A DNA stretch of 52,434 nt, taken from positions 1-52,434 of the forward strand of contig CALUWB010000005.1 of assembly GCA_944324375.1 (NCBI GenBank), in the 5' to 3' direction. The translations under genes and the position numbers were made by a program. The notes under the pieces are model-generated. The model was not told where the DNA came from, did no database searches, and saw only the letters and a list, made by a program, of their open reading frames with translations. Shown in pieces: positions 35,886 through 45,070 of this stretch (position 1 is the first letter of the stretch; each line of letters opens with the position of its first letter). Source of the stretch: Candidatus Gastranaerophilales bacterium (GTDB lineage: Bacteria; Cyanobacteriota; Vampirovibrionia; Gastranaerophilales; Gastranaerophilaceae).

Positions 35886-36983
35886 ATGAATATATCTGTT
35901 AATAATATAAAAACTATAGATACATTTACTACCAAAGCTGGCAAAATTGCTAGACGATTAAATCAACTTGCAATAAAAGAACTAAAATCAGAAGCGATAG
36001 AATATACCTATCCTAAAGCAACAGCAAAAGATTTAAAATTACTTACTTCAAAAAGACTTGAAGATACATATAAGAAAGTTTCTTGGACAAACCCTAAAGA
36101 TGGAAAAGTTTACCATATACTTGAAGAAGGTAGAAGTAAAAAAGGAATTAATGTAAGGATTTTAGCATCAGATGGGGAATTCATAAAAAATGCGACACTT
36201 AAACCTAAAACAATTGTAATTTTTGACCAATTTAAAAATTTAGGTAGTTTAAGAAGTTTATTAAAATTTAAACTAAATAAAACTCCAAACCATGGAGAAA
36301 TAGTTGAAACATATTTAAAAAGAACAAATCCGTTTGCCAATATAGAGCGAGTAAACCATAAAAAAAACTTATTAGAGATGATAAAATATCGTGGACAGCT
36401 ACCAATAGACTTAACAGAAAAAAGATTTCAAGAATTAGATAAAACAATAAAAAATGGGCATAATATTGATTACATATCAATATCAGAAGTTGCGATGTGT
36501 GATATAGGAGAATTATCTCATTCAAAAGGTATTGAACAAAAAGAAGCAATTCAAGATAGCATACTTAAAGGGGAATTAAGCCCTCTTACAAATATTTTTA
36601 AATCAATAATTAATAAAGGTACCAAAATTTTCATGTCAGCAAGCAACGAACCTAAAAATCCATCACAAAAAGTCAATGCATTTCTTGCTATTGATGGAGT
36701 TGAAGGAGTAGGTGGACTTGCAAGAAATGGAAAAATTGCAAAAGATTCAGCATCAAGAAAGTCTATATTTACACCTCACTATGAACAAAGAACATTCCAA
36801 GGTAAACTTGTAGAAGAAAATGGAGAAATTCTAGGAATTAACATAACAGGGAAACCTGGAGCAGAGTTACCATACAATAAAAAATATAAACATTTGCTAA
36901 GAATTATTGGAGGAACATCATATTCAACCCCTATAAGAGTTGGAAAACTTTCACTTAATGACATGATGGAAGGAATTTTGTAA
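35886..36983 (+). CDS. Divergent subtilisin-like serine protease (S8-type), no signal peptide
   Basis: 365-aa protein showing the subtilase catalytic set in order: Asp114 in IVIFDQF, His136 in NHGEIVETYL (HGxxV), the oxyanion Asn254 in IFMSASNEP, and Ser345 in GGTSYSTPIRVGKLSL (GTSxxxP). The intervening SISEVAM and INKGTKIFMSASN segments match subtilase strand patterns. The overall sequence is far from secreted subtilisins and there is no signal or pro-peptide, so it may act inside the cell or be exported by another route. The start at 35886 follows TATATT by 6 nt (leaderless-like); an in-frame TTG at 35817 has no ribosome binding site. Divergent from fliP. Substrate unknown. Confidence 0.75.
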   Translation: MNISVNNIKTIDTFTTKAGKIARRLNQLAIKELKSEAIEYTYPKATAKDLKLLTSKRLEDTYKKVSWTNPKDGKVYHILEEGRSKKGINVRILASDGEFIKNATLKPKTIVIFDQFKNLGSLRSLLKFKLNKTPNHGEIVETYLKRTNPFANIERVNHKKNLLEMIKYRGQLPIDLTEKRFQELDKTIKNGHNIDYISISEVAMCDIGELSHSKGIEQKEAIQDSILKGELSPLTNIFKSIINKGTKIFMSASNEPKNPSQKVNAFLAIDGVEGVGGLARNGKIAKDSASRKSIFTPHYEQRTFQGKLVEENGEILGINITGKPGAELPYNKKYKHLLRIIGGTSYSTPIRVGKLSLNDMMEGIL

Positions 36984-37056
36984 CTTATTTCCCTTGATTA
37001 ATTTTTTATGATAAACTTAATAAGTAACAATTAGAGAAGTTAGGGAGAAGTATATA

Positions 37057-37899
37057 ATGGGCTATAAAATTTTATCAAAAAAAGAACTTTGTCCAAATCA
37101 ATACGAAATAACTATAGATGCACCTTACGTTGTAAGAAATGCAAAAGCTGGACAGTTTATAATATTTAGAGCAGAAGAAAATGGAGAAAGAGTTCCATTG
37201 ACAATTGCTGATGTTAATAAAGAAACAGGAGCTTTAACTCTTGTATTTATGGCTGTAGGATATTCAACTAAAAAACTTGCGCAATTAGAAGTTGGTGACG
37301 AATTAGTTGATATCGTTGGACCTTTAGGACAACCAACTCATATTAAAAAATATGGAACTGTTGTTTGTTTAGCTGGTGGTTATGGTGCTGCTCCTTGTTA
37401 TCTAATCGCTAAAGCTTTCAAAGAAGCAGGAAACAAAGTTTATATGATTATGGGTGCTAGAACTAAAGATTTAATCTTCTGGCAAGATAAAATGAAAGAT
37501 GCTTGTACTGAATTATTCATTACCACAGATGATGGTTCATTAGGTGAACAAGGATTTGTTACAGGTGTTCTTGAAAGAATCATGAATTCTGAAAAAGTTG
37601 ATTATGCAATCGCTGTAGGTCCAATGCCTATGATGAGAGCAGTTGCGAATATGACTAGAGACAAAGGTATTTATACAGAAGCTAGTATGAACCCTATTAT
37701 GGTTGATGGTACTGGCATGTGTGGTGCTTGCCGTGTTACAGTAGGTGGCGAAACTAAGTTCGCTTGTGTAGATGGACCAGATTTTGACGCTCACAAAATT
37801 GACTTTGATGAGGTTATCAATAGAACCAGAATATACAAAGATGAAGAAAGAAAAAGATCGGAAAATTGCAACCTGCTAAAAATGGCAGAAAAAGTTTAA
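37057..37899 (+). CDS. Sulfide dehydrogenase / ferredoxin-NADP reductase alpha-like flavoprotein (NfnA/SudB type)
   Basis: 280-aa FAD/NAD(P)-binding reductase related to the dihydroorotate dehydrogenase electron-transfer subunit. The FAD domain (RVPLTIADV) comes first. The NAD domain (CLAGGYGAAPCYLIAKAF) follows, and then a 2Fe-2S loop DGTGMCGACRVTVGG (Cys222, Cys225, Cys237). In most genomes this subunit is encoded next to NfnB (a glutamate synthase small-subunit-like protein) and forms an electron-bifurcating transhydrogenase. Here the next gene is purA and no partner is present in the window. AGGGAG before the ATG is a strong ribosome binding site. Confidence 0.85.
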   Translation: MGYKILSKKELCPNQYEITIDAPYVVRNAKAGQFIIFRAEENGERVPLTIADVNKETGALTLVFMAVGYSTKKLAQLEVGDELVDIVGPLGQPTHIKKYGTVVCLAGGYGAAPCYLIAKAFKEAGNKVYMIMGARTKDLIFWQDKMKDACTELFITTDDGSLGEQGFVTGVLERIMNSEKVDYAIAVGPMPMMRAVANMTRDKGIYTEASMNPIMVDGTGMCGACRVTVGGETKFACVDGPDFDAHKIDFDEVINRTRIYKDEERKRSENCNLLKMAEKV

Positions 37900-37906
37900 G
37901 TATAAT

Positions 37907-37932
37907 AAAGGTTGAACAATAGTTCAACCTTT
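37907..37932 (+). terminator. Terminator after the NfnA-like gene
   Basis: An 11-bp perfect stem (AAAGGTTGAAC / GTTCAACCTTT) with a 4-nt loop, 7 nt after the stop and followed by ATCATTTT. Confidence 0.85.
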
Positions 37933-37963
37933 ATCATTTTGAATATAATTAAAGGGGGCTTAG

Positions 37964-39238
37964 ATGAAAAATACAGTTGTTGTTGGTGCTCAATGGGGTG
38001 ACGAAGGAAAAGCAAAAATCACAGATTTACTTGCTCAAAATGCAGATGTAATTATTCGTTATCAAGGTGGTTGTAATGCAGGTCATACTGTTGTAGTTGA
38101 CAATAAAACTTTCAAATTTCATCTAATACCATCAGGAATTTTATATAAAAATAAAATTTGTATGATAGGTCCTGGAACTGTTATACATCCAGAATCTTTT
38201 GAAAAAGAATTAAATGGATTAATTGAAGAAGGTATTAATGTTTCAAATCTTAAAATTAGTCCTTTAGCATCAATTACAATGCCTTATCATATTGAAATTG
38301 ATGGATATTCAGAATCCAATGCCGGAAAAGGTAAAATAGGAACAACTAAAAAAGGAATTGGTCCAACATATACTGATAAATACGCAAGAATTGGATTAAA
38401 AATTCAAGATTTATATTCAGAAGAAACATTATCAGAAAAATTAGATATCATATTACCATTAAAAAATAAACAATTAGAAAAAGTATACGGATTAGAACCA
38501 TATTCAAAAGAATGTATAACAGCATTATGTGAAAAATATGCAAAATTATTTAAACCATATGTTTGCTTTGAATGGCAAGATTTATTAAGAGAGCATAAAA
38601 AAGATACTATTCTTTTTGAAGGTGCTCAAGGGGTAATGCTTGATGTTGACTATGGAACTTATCCATTTGTAACCAGTTCAAATCCAATAAGTGGAGGTGC
38701 AGCTACAGGTTCTGGATATGGACCTAGAATGATTGATGATGTTATTGGGGTTTCAAAGGCTTATGTAACAAGAGTTGGAGAAGGTCCTTTTGTTACTGAG
38801 TTAAAAGATGAAACAGGAGATAAAATAAGAGAAATTGGCCATGAATTTGGTGTTACAACAGGACGACCAAGAAGATGTGGTTGGTTTGATGCTGTTATTA
38901 TGAAATATGCTGTTTTAGTAGGAGGCCTTACATCTATCGCATTAACTAAGATTGATGTATTTGATTCTTTTGATGAAATAAAAGTTTGTACAGCTTATAA
39001 AGATACAAGAAACGGACAAATTTATACTTCATATCCAACGGATGTATTTATACATAAATATTTAGAACCAATATATGAAACACATGCCGGTTGGGGGGTG
39101 GACATAACTCAAATAAAAGAGTATGATAAATTACCTGAAAATGCTAAAAAATATCTTGAAAGATTGGAAGAACTTCTTGAATGTCCTATATCTATAATTA
39201 GTGTTGGACCTGATAGAGAACAAACAATTATAAAGTAG
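37964..39238 (+). CDS. purA: Adenylosuccinate synthetase
   Basis: GTP-dependent ligation of aspartate to IMP, first committed step to AMP. The 424-aa length is typical. Motifs: VVVGAQWGDEGKAKITDLLA (GTP/IMP loop with catalytic Asp), GGCNAGHTVV (catalytic His), the IMP-binding GTTKKGIGPTYTDKYARIG and VTTGRPRRCGWFDAV. AGGGGG lies 7 nt before the ATG. The following GH38 gene starts 21 nt after the stop and may share the transcript, although a functional link is not obvious. Confidence 0.98.
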   Translation: MKNTVVVGAQWGDEGKAKITDLLAQNADVIIRYQGGCNAGHTVVVDNKTFKFHLIPSGILYKNKICMIGPGTVIHPESFEKELNGLIEEGINVSNLKISPLASITMPYHIEIDGYSESNAGKGKIGTTKKGIGPTYTDKYARIGLKIQDLYSEETLSEKLDIILPLKNKQLEKVYGLEPYSKECITALCEKYAKLFKPYVCFEWQDLLREHKKDTILFEGAQGVMLDVDYGTYPFVTSSNPISGGAATGSGYGPRMIDDVIGVSKAYVTRVGEGPFVTELKDETGDKIREIGHEFGVTTGRPRRCGWFDAVIMKYAVLVGGLTSIALTKIDVFDSFDEIKVCTAYKDTRNGQIYTSYPTDVFIHKYLEPIYETHAGWGVDITQIKEYDKLPENAKKYLERLEELLECPISIISVGPDREQTIIK

Positions 39239-39259
39239 ATAATTATATTAGGGGTAATT

Positions 39260-41356
39260 ATGAAGAAGAAAGTTATTGGATTCGTACACACTCATTGGGA
39301 TAGAGAATGGTATAGAGAATTTGAAGTCTTTCGAATGAGATTATTAAGAGTATTTGATAATATTCTTTCATTATTAGAACCCAATAAATTACCTTCATTC
39401 TATTTTGATGGGCAAACCTCTGCGATAGAAGACTATCTTGAAATTAGACCAGAAAAAAAAGATATTATAAAAAAACTTATAACAGAAAAAAAGTTATTTA
39501 TAGGGCCATTTTATTGTTTAATAGATGAATTTCTAACAGATGAAAAAGTTATAAGAAAAAATTTAGAGATCGGTTTAGAATATTCAAAAAAAATGGGTTG
39601 CCATGATTTTATAGGTTATTTTGCTGATACTTTTGGTCATACACCTAATTTTATACCTATACTAAAAGAATACGGTATTAATACAGCAATTGTTTGGAGA
39701 GGTTGTGGCGAAATACCATCAGAATTTACTTGGGGAATAGATGAAAATACTTCTATAAATTGTATAAATTTAGTAAGAGGATATTTTAATGATTATATTT
39801 CATCTAATTTAGATATTGATAAAAAAGCTGAGTGTATAAAAAGTGAATTAGATAAAATAGCAAAATATTCAGGAGATGTTCTTTTAATGCCAATTGGTGG
39901 CGACCATTTGGGAGTACATTCTGATATTAAAAATATAGTAGAAGAAGTTAACAAAAGGCTTGATGATTATGAAATTGTATTAGGTTCTCTATTTGACTAT
40001 ATAGAGCTTGTTAAAGATAATTTTAAACAACATGAATATTATGGAGAATTAAGAGATAATTCAAAAACATTTACGCTTCAAGGAAGTTATTCTTCAAGAT
40101 TAGATTTAAAAAGACTAAATATAGAAACAACACATTTGTTAGAAAAAGCAGACAGACTAAGAAAATATTTTAAGAATGAATCAAATAATTATGAACGATT
40201 AATAAACTATGCGTATAAGTTTTTACTTCAAAATCAAGCCCATGATTCAATTTATGGTTGTTCTTTAGATGATGTGCATAAAGAAGACATAGTACGTTAT
40301 AAAAAAGTTCAACAAATAGCGAATACAATTATTGATGAAATTAAGTTCAACAATAGTATTATAGATACAGAAGTAATAAATTTAGGTCCCGATTATAAAG
40401 GAATTGTTGAATTTAAATCTACTAAAAAACTCAATGGGTATCAATTAATAAATACAGAAATGGGATTTGAAAAAAGTTTATTAACTGATACTCTAAAAGT
40501 ACCAGTAACTGAAGATTTTACAGAAATTTATACATATCTAGGTCAAATTAATATAAAAGAAAAAGAAAGAAAAGATATACAAACAATTAAAGAAGAAACA
40601 GATGTATTTACTTCTGATAAATGTATTGGAAATTCTAAAATATTTTTATCTATAGAACGTGATGAAATAAAAATTGGAAATTATAAACTTAAATTTATCG
40701 ACTATATAGATAAAGGAGACAGCTATAACGAAGGTCCAGATGAAAATGATAAGGGTAAATTGGGTAAAATTATTAACTCAAAAATTTTATATAATGGAGA
40801 AATTCGTTCTGCAATTCATTTTCAAATAGATTTAGGCGATATATTAAATGTAATAGTTTGTTTAGATACCCAATCAGAATTACTTAATTTTAATATTGAC
40901 TGGGTTAATACATATACAAATCATAATTTACAAGTTGTAATAGAAACTAATAATAAAATTTATAACACATATTCTGAAGATACAAATATAATAATAAAAC
41001 GAGAATTTAACCCTGATTATGATATTCGTCAAAACCTTCCTAAAAACAAAGGATTAGAAGCAAAAAATAATACAGCTCCAATGCAAAGAGGAGTTTGGGC
41101 TAATGGAATCGGTATTATAACAAAAGGTTTAACACAATACGAAATAAAAGGCCATGATATAGGAATATGTTTATTACGTTCAACAGATATTTTATCAAAT
41201 CCTAAAAATCCAGCTCGAACAACTCCAGCAGGGCCACCAATTATGTTAAATGATTTAAAACAATTAGGAGAAAATACTGCAGAATTTTCTATCTATATAG
41301 GAGATCATGCAAGTCTAAAAACTATGATAGATACAATATACAACTACATAATTTAA
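39260..41356 (+). CDS. Glycoside hydrolase family 38 alpha-mannosidase
   Basis: 698-aa retaining alpha-mannosidase-like enzyme with the GH38 zinc motif HTHWDREWY (His12, Asp14). The catalytic nucleophile is Asp124 in YFADTFGHTPN, followed by the LLMPIGGDHLG region and the conserved NQAHDSIYGCSLDDVHKED in the helical bundle; C-terminal beta-sandwich domains follow. It is shorter than many family members (800-1000 aa), missing part of the C-terminal beta domains. There is no signal peptide, so it likely acts on imported oligosaccharides or mannosylated osmolytes in the cytoplasm. No transporter or sugar kinase is adjacent. AGGGG before the ATG supports the start. Confidence 0.92.
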   Translation: MKKKVIGFVHTHWDREWYREFEVFRMRLLRVFDNILSLLEPNKLPSFYFDGQTSAIEDYLEIRPEKKDIIKKLITEKKLFIGPFYCLIDEFLTDEKVIRKNLEIGLEYSKKMGCHDFIGYFADTFGHTPNFIPILKEYGINTAIVWRGCGEIPSEFTWGIDENTSINCINLVRGYFNDYISSNLDIDKKAECIKSELDKIAKYSGDVLLMPIGGDHLGVHSDIKNIVEEVNKRLDDYEIVLGSLFDYIELVKDNFKQHEYYGELRDNSKTFTLQGSYSSRLDLKRLNIETTHLLEKADRLRKYFKNESNNYERLINYAYKFLLQNQAHDSIYGCSLDDVHKEDIVRYKKVQQIANTIIDEIKFNNSIIDTEVINLGPDYKGIVEFKSTKKLNGYQLINTEMGFEKSLLTDTLKVPVTEDFTEIYTYLGQINIKEKERKDIQTIKEETDVFTSDKCIGNSKIFLSIERDEIKIGNYKLKFIDYIDKGDSYNEGPDENDKGKLGKIINSKILYNGEIRSAIHFQIDLGDILNVIVCLDTQSELLNFNIDWVNTYTNHNLQVVIETNNKIYNTYSEDTNIIIKREFNPDYDIRQNLPKNKGLEAKNNTAPMQRGVWANGIGIITKGLTQYEIKGHDIGICLLRSTDILSNPKNPARTTPAGPPIMLNDLKQLGENTAEFSIYIGDHASLKTMIDTIYNYII

Positions 41357-41498
41357 TAACTAAAGTTTTAAACTTTCAATATAAAGTATAAAACATCTCC
41401 AACCAAAGTATAATTTTTGTAAAAATTATCAAAGTTTTTAAAATTTGTGCCGTAATATAAAATGCAAGTCAAAAAATATTATAAGAAGGTAAGAAAAT

Positions 41499-42848
41499 AT
41501 GGCACAAGAAAACTTAGGCGCTTCATTATTTGGGCGTTCATCAGACATGGTTGGGAACGACCCTCTTGAGGAAATTTTTGCACTTAACCTGGGAGATTTC
41601 ATATCCGAAAATCTTATCTCAGAAGATTTAGCTAAAAAAATCGGAAATAGTGACAAGAACAAAGCAGCTAAACTAAAAAATCAATTAAGCGAACTTGTTT
41701 CTGTATATTCTTTTAATAAAACTTTAAGCGTAATAGGCTTTAACTCAAAAGATGACTATATTATCTATAATTCTATTGCCAAAACAATGGCTCAAATATT
41801 AGAAGTTGATTTATGTCATGTTTATTTAAAAAAAGAATTCGCATGTGGACTTGAAAATACCGATAAAGATTTAGTATTTGCAGGCTCCTCTTTAGAAATT
41901 GAAGATAGCATATATTCAAAAAATATTGGATATAATTTTGATGAAATAAATCCAGTAACAGAATGCTATCAAAAAATCGAAACAGTTAGTATAATAAACC
42001 CTGATGACGGTTTTGCAGAATTAAAAGAAAAAAATGTAAAATTATTTGCAGCAATTCCAATGCATAACAATGCAAATGTAGTTGGAGTTTTAGTAATAGA
42101 ATCATTTAAAGAAAAAACAATAAGGAAAGAATTTGTTGATTTAGTAGAAAAAATGTCAAGGTTATTTGGGACATCAATTTCTCTTCAAAATACAATCAAT
42201 ATAACAAATGAACTTATTGACAACCCTGAATCAGATATTACAGATTTACGACACATGAGAGCAGAATTAACAGCATTAATTGGAGATTTAGGAGATAACC
42301 AAGAAGCATTCGTTAAAGCTCTTGCAACTGCTGTTGATATCAAAGGTCAATATAGTGTTTCTCATTCAAGAAATACAGCAGAAATGGCTAAGTTAATTTC
42401 CACTGAGCTTGGATTGAATGAAAAAACAAAAGATCTAATATATTATGCAGGCTTATTGCAAAATATAGGTAAAATAACACTCCCAGAAGAACTTTTTGCA
42501 ACTAAAGGCAAATTAAGCAAAGAAGATTGGGACAAACTAAAAGAATATTCAAATATTGGTGTAAACCTTCTTATGAACATTAACTTCATGTCAGAGGTTG
42601 TTCCATATATTTGTTATCAAAAAGAGCGTTACGACGGTTCTGGAGAACCAGAAGGACTTGCAAGAATGTCTATTCCATTAGGTTCTAGAATTATAGCTGT
42701 TGCTGATGCCTTCTGTGCAATGACATCTGATAGAGCATATAGAACAGCAATGACTAAAGATGAAGCATTAGCAATTATGAGACAAGAAGCAGGAACAAAA
42801 TGGGACCCAATAGTTGTAGATGCTTTATATGACAGTGTTCATAAATAA
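41499..42848 (+). CDS. GAF-like plus degenerate HD-GYP domain protein
   Basis: 449-aa cytoplasmic protein. About residues 75-235 form a GAF-like sensor (VDLCHVYLKKEF ... LFAAIPMHNNANVVGVLVIESF), and 270-445 an HD-GYP fold (SVSHSRNTAEMAKLI, VADAFCAMTSDRAYR). The metal and catalytic positions are largely gone. The HD pair is Gln321-Asn322 (LLQNIGK), the histidine of HPxIG is Tyr350, the HHE stretch reads YQKE (373-376), and GYP is GEP (382-384). His289 remains. It is therefore unlikely to hydrolyse c-di-GMP and may be a binding or scaffold protein. AAGG precedes the ATG. A strong terminator follows. Confidence 0.88.
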   Translation: MAQENLGASLFGRSSDMVGNDPLEEIFALNLGDFISENLISEDLAKKIGNSDKNKAAKLKNQLSELVSVYSFNKTLSVIGFNSKDDYIIYNSIAKTMAQILEVDLCHVYLKKEFACGLENTDKDLVFAGSSLEIEDSIYSKNIGYNFDEINPVTECYQKIETVSIINPDDGFAELKEKNVKLFAAIPMHNNANVVGVLVIESFKEKTIRKEFVDLVEKMSRLFGTSISLQNTINITNELIDNPESDITDLRHMRAELTALIGDLGDNQEAFVKALATAVDIKGQYSVSHSRNTAEMAKLISTELGLNEKTKDLIYYAGLLQNIGKITLPEELFATKGKLSKEDWDKLKEYSNIGVNLLMNINFMSEVVPYICYQKERYDGSGEPEGLARMSIPLGSRIIAVADAFCAMTSDRAYRTAMTKDEALAIMRQEAGTKWDPIVVDALYDSVHK

Positions 42849-42877
42849 ATCTATATAAAATCTTTTTCCTTAAATAC

Positions 42878-42901
42878 GGGGTGATAATCTATTATCACCC
42901 C
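42878..42901 (+). terminator. Terminator after the HD-GYP gene
   Basis: A 10-bp perfect stem (GGGGTGATAA / TTATCACCCC) with a 4-nt loop, followed by TGTTGTTTATTTATT. Confidence 0.85.
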
Positions 42902-42979
42902 TGTTGTTTATTTATTATTCAAATAGTTACAAACAGTTACAAAATACTGATGTATAATAACAACTGAGGGAGTATTATT

Positions 42980-44227
42980 ATGGAATGTTTTGATTTAGGA
43001 ATTATAGGTGGAGGACCGGCTGGCTATACTACAGCTCTATATGCTGCAAAGCAAGGTAAATCAGTAGTATTATTTGAAAAAGATGAAATAGGTGGAACAT
43101 GCTTAAATAGAGGTTGTATTCCAACAAAAATTTATCTTCATGCCTCTCACGTATATCAAGAAATTAAAGATGCAAGTAAAATCGGAATTTTTTCAGATAA
43201 TACAAATTTTGATTTTGAAAAAATATCAGAACATAAAAATAATACAATCCAAAAAATTAGAAAATCATTAGAACTAATGATAAAACAAGCTGGTATAATA
43301 GTTGTAAAAGAAGAAGCAAAAATTCTTACAAAAGATACAATAGAAGCAAATAATATTAAATATAATTGTAATGAAATAGTTATTTGCACAGGTTCAAAGC
43401 CAAAAGAAATTAAAGGGCTTGAATTTGATCATGACTTTATAATAAATTCTGATGACATACTTAATCGAAATCAACTACCAAAGGAAATACTTATAGTAGG
43501 ATCAGGAGCAATTGGAATTGAATGGGCAAGAATTTTATCTAGTTTTGATGTAGAAGTTATATTAACAGAAATTGCACCAAAACTTATCCCTCTTGCTGAT
43601 TGGGAAGTTTCTAAAAGAATTGAACGTCAATTTAAAATGAAAAAGATAAAATATTATACAGAAACATCAATAAAAACTATTGAAAACAAAAAAGTTACTT
43701 TATCTAACGATGAAATCATAGAACCTGATTGTATCCTTGTAGCAGCAGGTAGAGAAGTTGTAAAAAATAAAGGAGTTGAAAGATTAGAAGGAATAAAAAT
43801 AATTGGTGATGCAGCAGGAGAAATTCAACTAGCACATTATGCAACAAGCCAAGCAAAAGAATTAGTTCTAAATATTCCTTATAACAAAGAATTAATTCCT
43901 TCTGTTATATATGGAACCCCCGAAATAGCTTGGATAGGAAAATGTTTTAAATCAAAAGAAGAAGAAACTGGATATAATGTTGTAGTATATCCAATCTCTG
44001 CACTTGGGAAAGCCCATTGTGACGGTTGTATTGATGGGTTTATAAAAATAATATCTAAAGATAAAAAAATTGTAGGAGCACATATAATATCACCAGAAGC
44101 ATCGGCTCTTATCCAGCAAATAACAATTGCTATGCAAAATAATATTACTGTAGATAAATTGAAAGAAGTATGTTTTGCTCACCCAACATATTCAGAAGGT
44201 ATTTTTGAAGGGATAATGCAATTATGA
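42980..44227 (+). CDS. lpd: Dihydrolipoyl dehydrogenase-like flavoprotein, short form
   Basis: FAD/NAD disulfide oxidoreductase that reoxidises dihydrolipoamide. The 415-aa chain has FAD motif LGIIGGGPAGYTTALYAA and the redox disulfide in GGTCLNRGCIPTK (Cys41/Cys46). NAD motif ILIVGSGAIGIEWARIL follows, and the C-terminal active-site His401-Glu406 is in AHPTYSEGIFE. It is ~50 residues shorter than typical. The segment between VAAGREV and IIGDAAGEIQLAHYAT is compressed, removing the usual loop before the second FAD motif. Its stop overlaps lipA (ATGA), which supports a role in lipoate-dependent complexes; no E1/E2 or glycine-cleavage gene is in view. GAGGGAG lies upstream of the ATG. Confidence 0.9.
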   Translation: MECFDLGIIGGGPAGYTTALYAAKQGKSVVLFEKDEIGGTCLNRGCIPTKIYLHASHVYQEIKDASKIGIFSDNTNFDFEKISEHKNNTIQKIRKSLELMIKQAGIIVVKEEAKILTKDTIEANNIKYNCNEIVICTGSKPKEIKGLEFDHDFIINSDDILNRNQLPKEILIVGSGAIGIEWARILSSFDVEVILTEIAPKLIPLADWEVSKRIERQFKMKKIKYYTETSIKTIENKKVTLSNDEIIEPDCILVAAGREVVKNKGVERLEGIKIIGDAAGEIQLAHYATSQAKELVLNIPYNKELIPSVIYGTPEIAWIGKCFKSKEEETGYNVVVYPISALGKAHCDGCIDGFIKIISKDKKIVGAHIISPEASALIQQITIAMQNNITVDKLKEVCFAHPTYSEGIFEGIMQL

Positions 44228-45066
44228 GAAGATTACCAGACTATTTAAAAAGAAACATTATAGATAATGAACAAACTAAAACTGTAAGACGCATATTAAA
44301 GACCAAATGCCTAAATACAGTATGTGACGGAGCAAGATGCCCTAATAAAAATGAATGTTATGGTAATCATACAGCCACATTTTTAATAATGGGAAATGTT
44401 TGTACTAGAAACTGTAGGTATTGTAACATTTCAACTGCAAAACCAGGTCCACTAGATAAAGATGAGCCCAAACATATTGCTGAAGCAGTAAATGAGCTAG
44501 GACTCAAATATGTAGTTATAACTTCTGTTACAAGAGATGATCTTCCTGATGGTGGAGCTAATCATTTTGCAGAATGTATAAAAGAAATTAGAAATCTATC
44601 ATCAGATATAAAAATCGAAATTCTAACACCTGACTTTTTAAGAAAAGAGGGGGCATTAGATATTATTATTGAATCACAGCCAGATGTATTTAATCATAAT
44701 ATTGAAACAACTAGAAATATTTTTAAAACAGCTAGACCACTGGGCGATTATAATCGTTCTCTAGAAGTTTTAAAATACATAAAAGATAATAGCAATATTA
44801 AGACTAAATCAGGTTTAATGGTTGGTTTGGGTGAAACTTTTGAAGATATTGAAAATACACTAATTGACTTAAAAAGTGTTGGTTGTGATATTCTAACAAT
44901 AGGTCAATATATTCAACCCTCAAAACAACACTTAGAAGTTAGCAAATATTATACCTTAGAAGAATTTGAAGAATTAAAACATATAGCAGAAAAAATCGGA
45001 CTAACAAAATACCAAATAGGTCCATTAGTCCGAAGTTCATATAATGCTAAATTTTTAAATGAATAA
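44224..45066 (+). CDS. lipA: Lipoyl synthase
   Basis: Radical SAM enzyme inserting two sulfurs into octanoyl groups on lipoyl domains. The 280-aa protein has the auxiliary cluster cysteines CDGARCPNKNEC (C-X4-C-X5-C). The radical SAM motif is CTRNCRYCNI (CxxxCxxC), VTSVTRDDLPDGGANHFA follows, and the auxiliary-cluster serine lies in the C-terminal RSSYNA. The 4-nt overlap with lpd indicates translational coupling. LipB or LplA is not in the window. Confidence 0.98.
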   Translation: MRRLPDYLKRNIIDNEQTKTVRRILKTKCLNTVCDGARCPNKNECYGNHTATFLIMGNVCTRNCRYCNISTAKPGPLDKDEPKHIAEAVNELGLKYVVITSVTRDDLPDGGANHFAECIKEIRNLSSDIKIEILTPDFLRKEGALDIIIESQPDVFNHNIETTRNIFKTARPLGDYNRSLEVLKYIKDNSNIKTKSGLMVGLGETFEDIENTLIDLKSVGCDILTIGQYIQPSKQHLEVSKYYTLEEFEELKHIAEKIGLTKYQIGPLVRSSYNAKFLNE

Positions 45067-45070
45067 TAAA

